Part shown: positions 60,834 to 64,000 of the stretch, one piece after another
How the letters are laid out: each line of letters starts with the position of its first letter
Position numbering within the stretch: position 1 is the first letter of the stretch
Assembly: GCF_014648475.1 (NCBI RefSeq)
Contig: NZ_BMRE01000035.1
Coordinates: forward strand, 29,833 to 93,832
DNA from: Lentzea flava
GTDB lineage: Bacteria; Actinomycetota; Actinomycetes; Mycobacteriales; Pseudonocardiaceae
DNA: 64,000 bases
Direction of reading: 5' to 3'
Program-made: the position numbers and the translations under genes
Notes under the pieces: model-generated
Databases searched by the model: none
Told to the model about the DNA's origin: nothing
Seen by the model: the letters and a program-made list of their open reading frames with translations, nothing else

Positions 60834-61214
60834 TTGTCCAAGGTTGAGATCAAGACCGCCGACGCGCCGCAGCCGGTGGCGAAGTTCTCGCAGGGTGTCC
60901 GCAAGGGCAACATCCTGCAGGTGGCCGGCCAGGTCGCGTTCGACCCTTCGTCGGGTGAGATCGTCGGCACCACCGTGGCCGAGCAGACCCGCCAGACGTT
61001 CAAGAACCTCAACGCGGTGCTGGCCGCCGGTGGCGCGTCCATCGACGACGTGGTGATGATCCGGGTGTATTTGACGGACACCGCGCACTTCGCGGAGCTG
61101 AACGAGGTCTACGGCGAGTTCGTGACGGACCCGGCGCCCGCACGGACGACCGTCTACGTGGGACTGCCAGCCGGTCTGCTGGTGGAGATCGACGCGCTCG
61201 CCGTCGTGGACTGA
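60834..61214 (+). CDS. ridA: RidA-family reactive imine deaminase
   Basis: 126 residues from a TTG start preceded by AAGGGGAAG. RidA hydrolyses 2-aminoacrylate-type imines made by PLP dehydratases, which fits the D-serine dehydratase-like gene of this cluster. The family pattern is ILQVAGQVAFDPSSGEIVGTTVAEQTRQ in pieces, the active-site Arg in PARTTVYVGLPAGLLVEIDAL in pieces with the Glu near the end. It follows the IclR gene by 14 bases and ends at a clear terminator. Confidence 0.9.
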   Translation: MSKVEIKTADAPQPVAKFSQGVRKGNILQVAGQVAFDPSSGEIVGTTVAEQTRQTFKNLNAVLAAGGASIDDVVMIRVYLTDTAHFAELNEVYGEFVTDPAPARTTVYVGLPAGLLVEIDALAVVD

Positions 61215-61277
61215 TCGGGTGTGAGGGTCTGCAGGGCGGATCCAACGCGCGGACTCTGATCGTCGGGTGCTTTGCTG

Positions 61278-61305
61278 TGGCGTGCCTCCATCCGGAGGCA
61301 CGCCA
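61278..61305 (+). terminator. Hairpin terminator after ridA
   Basis: Exact 12-base arms tggcgtgcctcc (61278-61289) and ggaggcacgcca (61294-61305) around atcc, 63 bases after the ridA stop. It closes the kinase-IclR-RidA transcript. Confidence 0.8.
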
Positions 61306-61325
61306 TCGGCAGTTGGAGGCCACCG

Positions 61326-61976
61326 TTGATATCGGAGAAGGCCAACCTCCGCATGCGAGCAGCCCTGCACGCCATCAGGCCGGACGAAGCACCCCTCCCA
61401 CCCGCTTTGGCCGCCACGGTCGCAAAGGGCTGGATCGAACACGGGTCCGGTGCCTACCTCCTGCGCAACCTCGCCGACCACGCCACCACCCGGACCAGCG
61501 ACCTGCACACGTACGAGGCCGAAACCAACAGCCAGGACATCCCACGCGGAGACGACCTCGCTGAACTGCTGGGCGTCTCACTGGCCTATGCCCGCGCATG
61601 CCTCCGACAAGCGCAAAGGCCGGTCACCGCACTGTTCTCCATCTCGGAGCCCCACGACGACGTCATTCCGGTGACCACCAACGTGACGTTCTGGACGGCA
61701 GAGCGCACAGAGCCCGGCTTCGAGCACGACATCCGTCCGCTGATGTTGCTCAGCAACGCGAAGACCGACTTCCTGTACTCCTCCACCGACGAGCAGGAGA
61801 AGGTCATGGCCGACACCGTCCAGGCCCTCACCGACCAGGGGTTGCCGTGGGACGAGTCGGTGCGCAAGGTCAACGAGTTCTGGGGATTGCCGAGCAGGCG
61901 GTGGGCGCTGCTGTACGGCGACTGGATCGGGCAGCGGCCCGGCGAGCACTGGGCGAGGCTCATCACCACGGCGTAA
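61326..61976 (+). CDS. Hypothetical protein
   Basis: About 216 residues from the TTG giving MISEKANLRMRAALHAIRPDE; an ATG at 61353 is an alternative. No signal peptide or membrane helix. Helical N-terminal half (AYLLRNLADHATTRTSDLHTY in pieces), then VTTNVTFWTAERTEPGFEHDI and DFLYSSTDEQEKVMADTVQAL. I do not recognise a family. It starts just after the ridA terminator and is likely a separate unit. Confidence 0.55.
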   Translation: MISEKANLRMRAALHAIRPDEAPLPPALAATVAKGWIEHGSGAYLLRNLADHATTRTSDLHTYEAETNSQDIPRGDDLAELLGVSLAYARACLRQAQRPVTALFSISEPHDDVIPVTTNVTFWTAERTEPGFEHDIRPLMLLSNAKTDFLYSSTDEQEKVMADTVQALTDQGLPWDESVRKVNEFWGLPSRRWALLYGDWIGQRPGEHWARLITTA

Positions 61977-62038
61977 TGCGTTCTGCCTGACGGACGACGG
62001 CGAACCGGCGGTTTGTTGTTTGTGAAACCATCCGCTTC

Positions 62039-62629
62039 ATGAAGTGGTACGCGGACAGACCTGTCAGGCTCACGCGTCAGCTGATCGCCGACCTCCTCGC
62101 CGTGGGGTGGGTGGCGCTGTGGATCTGGGTGGCCACCACCGCCCACGGCTGGGTGCTCGAGCTGAGAGCGCCGGGGGACGGACTGGTCAACGCGGGCGGC
62201 GACATCCGTGACGTCTTCACCAACGCCGCAGGCAAGGCCAGGGGTGTGCCGTTCGTCGGTGACGAACTGTCGGGGGCGTTGGGCAACGGCAGCAAGGCCG
62301 GCGAGACGCTGATCGGGGTGGGCAACACGCAGATCGGCGTGGTCGAGGACACCGCGTTCTGGCTGGCGACCGCTCTCGTCGTGATTCCGGTGCTGTTCCT
62401 GCTGATCACGTGGTTGCCGGTGCGGCTGCGGTACGCCTTCAGGGCGGCTCACGCCGTGAAGCTCAGGGACATGCCGGACCTGCTCGCGCTGAGAGCGCTT
62501 ACCAGCTTGAAGTCGAAGGAGCTCGCCAGGTTTCCGCACGACCCGGCGGCGAAGTGGCGCACGGGGGACACCGACACCATCGAGGAGCTGGCCAGAAGGC
62601 AGCTCGCGGCGCTGGGGGTGCGGGCATGA
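62039..62629 (+). CDS. Membrane protein of unknown function
   Basis: 196 residues. Two membrane helices (about 14-34 and 107-127) flank an extracytoplasmic loop of about 70 residues (GDGLVNAGGDIRDVFTNAAG, FVGDELSGALGNGSKAGETL). The C-terminal 65 residues are cytoplasmic and basic to acidic (LRDMPDLLALRALTSLKSKE). Its stop overlaps the ATG of the next gene by four bases. The pair is probably one complex. Similar two-gene sets occur in other actinomycetes, but no role is known to me. Confidence 0.65.
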   Translation: MKWYADRPVRLTRQLIADLLAVGWVALWIWVATTAHGWVLELRAPGDGLVNAGGDIRDVFTNAAGKARGVPFVGDELSGALGNGSKAGETLIGVGNTQIGVVEDTAFWLATALVVIPVLFLLITWLPVRLRYAFRAAHAVKLRDMPDLLALRALTSLKSKELARFPHDPAAKWRTGDTDTIEELARRQLAALGVRA

Positions 62630-63261
62630 TCGCGCTCTCGGTGATCGCCGCCGTCGTGGCTATGTGCGCTACGGCGGTGGCGCTGTGGCAGGCCCGCGAG
62701 GCGAAGAACGCCCAGGAGGCCGCTGCCGCGGCGCACGAGGCCGCCGCCAAGGCGCAGGAGGAGGCGCAGGCCGCGCGCAAGGCCGTCGAGCAGGCCGCGA
62801 CGAGTGCGTTGCAGGCCAAGACCGCGGCGGAGGAAGGCAAGAAGGCCGCGGGGCAGGCCCAGGAGGCGGCTACGGCATCGCGGATGCTGGCCGACGAGGC
62901 GCAGCTCACCGCGCAGCAGGCGACGCAGCAGGTGAGCGAGCTCACCGAGATGCTGGCCGCTGAGCGCAGCAGGCGGGGCATGCCGACGTTCGCCATCACG
63001 CCCGGCGCGCCCGACGAGTTCCGGCTGAGCTACTTCGGAGGGCCCGCGGTGATCGAGCAGCTCACGGTGTCCGTGGTGCCCGGCAGCAGGGTGCTCGGGC
63101 TCTCACAGCACGACGAGCCCCCTGCCGAGCACCTGGAGATCGGGCCGCTGTACAACGGCAGCGCCATCACGTTCCGCGCGGCCACCGGGCAGCGGGCCAG
63201 CGCGGTGTTCCAGATCAGGGCGGAGCCGTGGGAGCCCGTCGTGGTGCGAGCGGATCAGTAG
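62626..63261 (+). CDS. Membrane-anchored coiled-coil protein of unknown function
   Basis: 211 residues: one N-terminal helix (MIALSVIAAVVAMCATAVAL), an Ala/Glu/Lys/Gln-rich coiled coil (about 24-118, with repeats such as EAAAKAQEEAQAARKAVEQA) and a C-terminal beta domain (FRLSYFGGPAVIEQLTVSVV). It resembles anchored spacers or stalk proteins. It is coupled by ATGA overlap to the preceding membrane protein, and its end overlaps the convergent DUF1844 gene by 7 bases. Confidence 0.65.
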   Translation: MIALSVIAAVVAMCATAVALWQAREAKNAQEAAAAAHEAAAKAQEEAQAARKAVEQAATSALQAKTAAEEGKKAAGQAQEAATASRMLADEAQLTAQQATQQVSELTEMLAAERSRRGMPTFAITPGAPDEFRLSYFGGPAVIEQLTVSVVPGSRVLGLSQHDEPPAEHLEIGPLYNGSAITFRAATGQRASAVFQIRAEPWEPVVVRADQ

Positions 63262-63596
63262 ACCGGGCCGGTGTACTTCTCGCCGGGACCCTGACCTGGC
63301 TCGTCCGGCACGACGGAGGCCTCGCGGAACGCGCGCTGCACCGACTGCAGGCCGTCCTTCAGCGGTGCGGCGTGCGGGCCGAGGTACTCGGAGGAGGCGG
63401 TGACCAGGCCGGCCAGGGCCGTGATCAGGCGGCGGGCCTCGTCCAGGTCGCGGCGCGGGGAGTTGTCCGGGTCCGGGTCGGCGAGGCCCAGGCGCTCCGC
63501 GGAGGCGGACAGCAGCATCACGGCCGCGCGGCTGATGACCTCGATGCTGGGGACGTCCCCGAGGTCACGGATGCTGTCTTCAAGGGGCTCAGTCAC
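63255..63596 (-). CDS. DUF1844 protein
   Basis: 113 residues from the GTG giving MTEPLEDSIRDLGDVPSIEV. The DUF1844 pattern is IEVISRAAVMLLSASAERLGL and DLDEARRLITALAGLVTASSEYLGP in pieces, with a disordered C-terminus. The function is unknown. In many actinomycetes this gene lies directly beside infC, which would be expected rightward from here; the interval instead contains a TnpB-like fragment. Confidence 0.8.
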   Translation of the reverse strand: MTEPLEDSIRDLGDVPSIEVISRAAVMLLSASAERLGLADPDPDNSPRRDLDEARRLITALAGLVTASSEYLGPHAAPLKDGLQSVQRAFREASVVPDEPGQGPGEKYTGPVY

Positions 63597-63695
63597 GGCA
63601 CCATTCAAGCAAGCGGACGTCACAGGCCCGCGATTCGGGGTGCTTGGTTCGGAGCTCGGCCAGGCCCGAGCCGAGGGAGTCGTTCAAAGGTTCGA

Positions 63696-63708
63696 TACGA
63701 TCACCCAC
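63696..63708 (+). promoter_or_regulatory. Leaderless promoter of the TnpB-like fragment
   Basis: TACGAT at 63696-63701, then seven bases and the ATG at 63709, the same arrangement as at intact genes in this window. Confidence 0.4.
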
Positions 63709-63975
63709 ATGGCGGAGCGAGTGTTGCGTGCAATCGCACCGTCGTTCGTTGCGCAGGGTGCGTCCGGTGTGTCGGTTCGAACCCGGCTGAGAGGTCTGAC
63801 CGACCTGGACGAGCAGGTGCTGCGCGTCGTGGGTGCGCACTTGGGATCCCTGGCCTCACGGGATGTCAAGATCCGTTGTGCTGACGGGTTGGAGCACTCC
63901 AGTCAGCGCTGGGCGGAGCGAAAACGGGAACTCACGTCGGACTGGTGTTTTAACCAGGAGGCGCTTGGGTTTTGA
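63709..63975 (+). pseudogene. N-terminal fragment of a TnpB-like (IS200/IS605 OrfB) protein
   Basis: 88 codons. The stretch VSVRTRLRGLTDLDEQVLRV followed by VGAHLGSLASRD, KIRCADGLEHSSQRW and ERKRELTS matches the start of actinobacterial TnpB-family RNA-guided nucleases as I recall them. Intact members run on for several hundred residues (ELTAASSSRWAG-type continuation); here the match ends near 63939, followed by unrelated WCFNQEALGF and a stop. The RuvC part is absent from the window. It sits between DUF1844 and the place where infC is expected, so it is either an old insertion remnant or a captured leader ORF. Confidence 0.55.
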
Positions 63976-64000
63976 CATGGGCACGGCCACCGCTTGATCA
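63940..64000. other. Sequence after the TnpB-like break, possibly the infC leader
   Basis: 61 bases (gttttaaccaggaggcgctt onward) do not continue the TnpB-like protein. Given the DUF1844 gene to the left, this may be the start of the infC-rpmI-rplT upstream region. No start codon of infC is visible in the window. Confidence 0.25.

Overview
The window is chromosomal DNA of a high-GC actinomycete, most likely Pseudonocardiales (Lentzea, Saccharothrix or Actinosynnema type). The signs are strong third-position GC, frequent GTG starts, leaderless promoters, an actinobacterial LexA box, a mycothiol-type isomerase family protein, a GT87 polyprenol-sugar transferase and MmyB-type XRE regulators. No rRNA, tRNA, CRISPR array or intact insertion sequence was seen. 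Coding density is very high and no gene-free stretch exceeds 300 bases.

Left part (1-10.8 kb): a RES/Xre toxin-antitoxin pair with a third reading frame behind it, a GT87 transferase, an HdeD-like membrane protein, and then the most distinctive locus. That locus reads leftward as a YbaB-like protein, an EspC-like secretion substrate, a 1510-residue WXG-containing polymorphic toxin with a repeat-built linker and a C-terminal nuclease, and two paralogous YezG-like immunity proteins. It looks like an orphan type VII effector cassette, because no ESX core genes are present here.

Middle (10.9-41.5 kb): housekeeping and accessory single genes. They include an FKBP isomerase, a secreted trypsin, a beta-propeller protein, an EI24-like membrane protein, an XRE regulator with two small partners, a BrkB-like protein, an aminotransferase class V protein, a TetR/YqeB-like pair, a quinone reductase, a secreted endonuclease I, a NUDIX hydrolase divergent from a DinB2-like Y-family polymerase, an ArsR/SRPBCC operon, an MmyB/SDR pair, RNase HI with two extra Cys/His modules, a TetR/FMN-reductase pair, a short amidase, a T4 beta-family protein and a metallo-beta-lactamase-fold hydrolase.

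Right part (41.6-64 kb): an acyltransferase overlapping a mycothiol-type isomerase family gene, uvrA under a clear SOS box, a pair of paralogous vWA membrane proteins, a TetR/FAD monooxygenase pair, a triple-repeat lipoprotein, and an alpha-galactosidase next to a D-amino-acid/sugar-acid utilisation region. In that region an operon of PLP deaminase/aldolase, D-aminoacylase and GntP permease faces a sugar kinase, an IclR regulator and RidA. D-aminoacylase would free D-amino acids, the PLP enzyme would deaminate or cleave them, RidA would clear reactive imines, and IclR would regulate the block. The window ends with a DUF1844-type gene and a truncated TnpB-like fragment, where infC would normally be expected next.

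A recurring feature is a TANNNT box 6-8 bases before the start codon at many divergent genes, usually joined with inverted repeats beside TetR, ArsR or Xre regulator genes.
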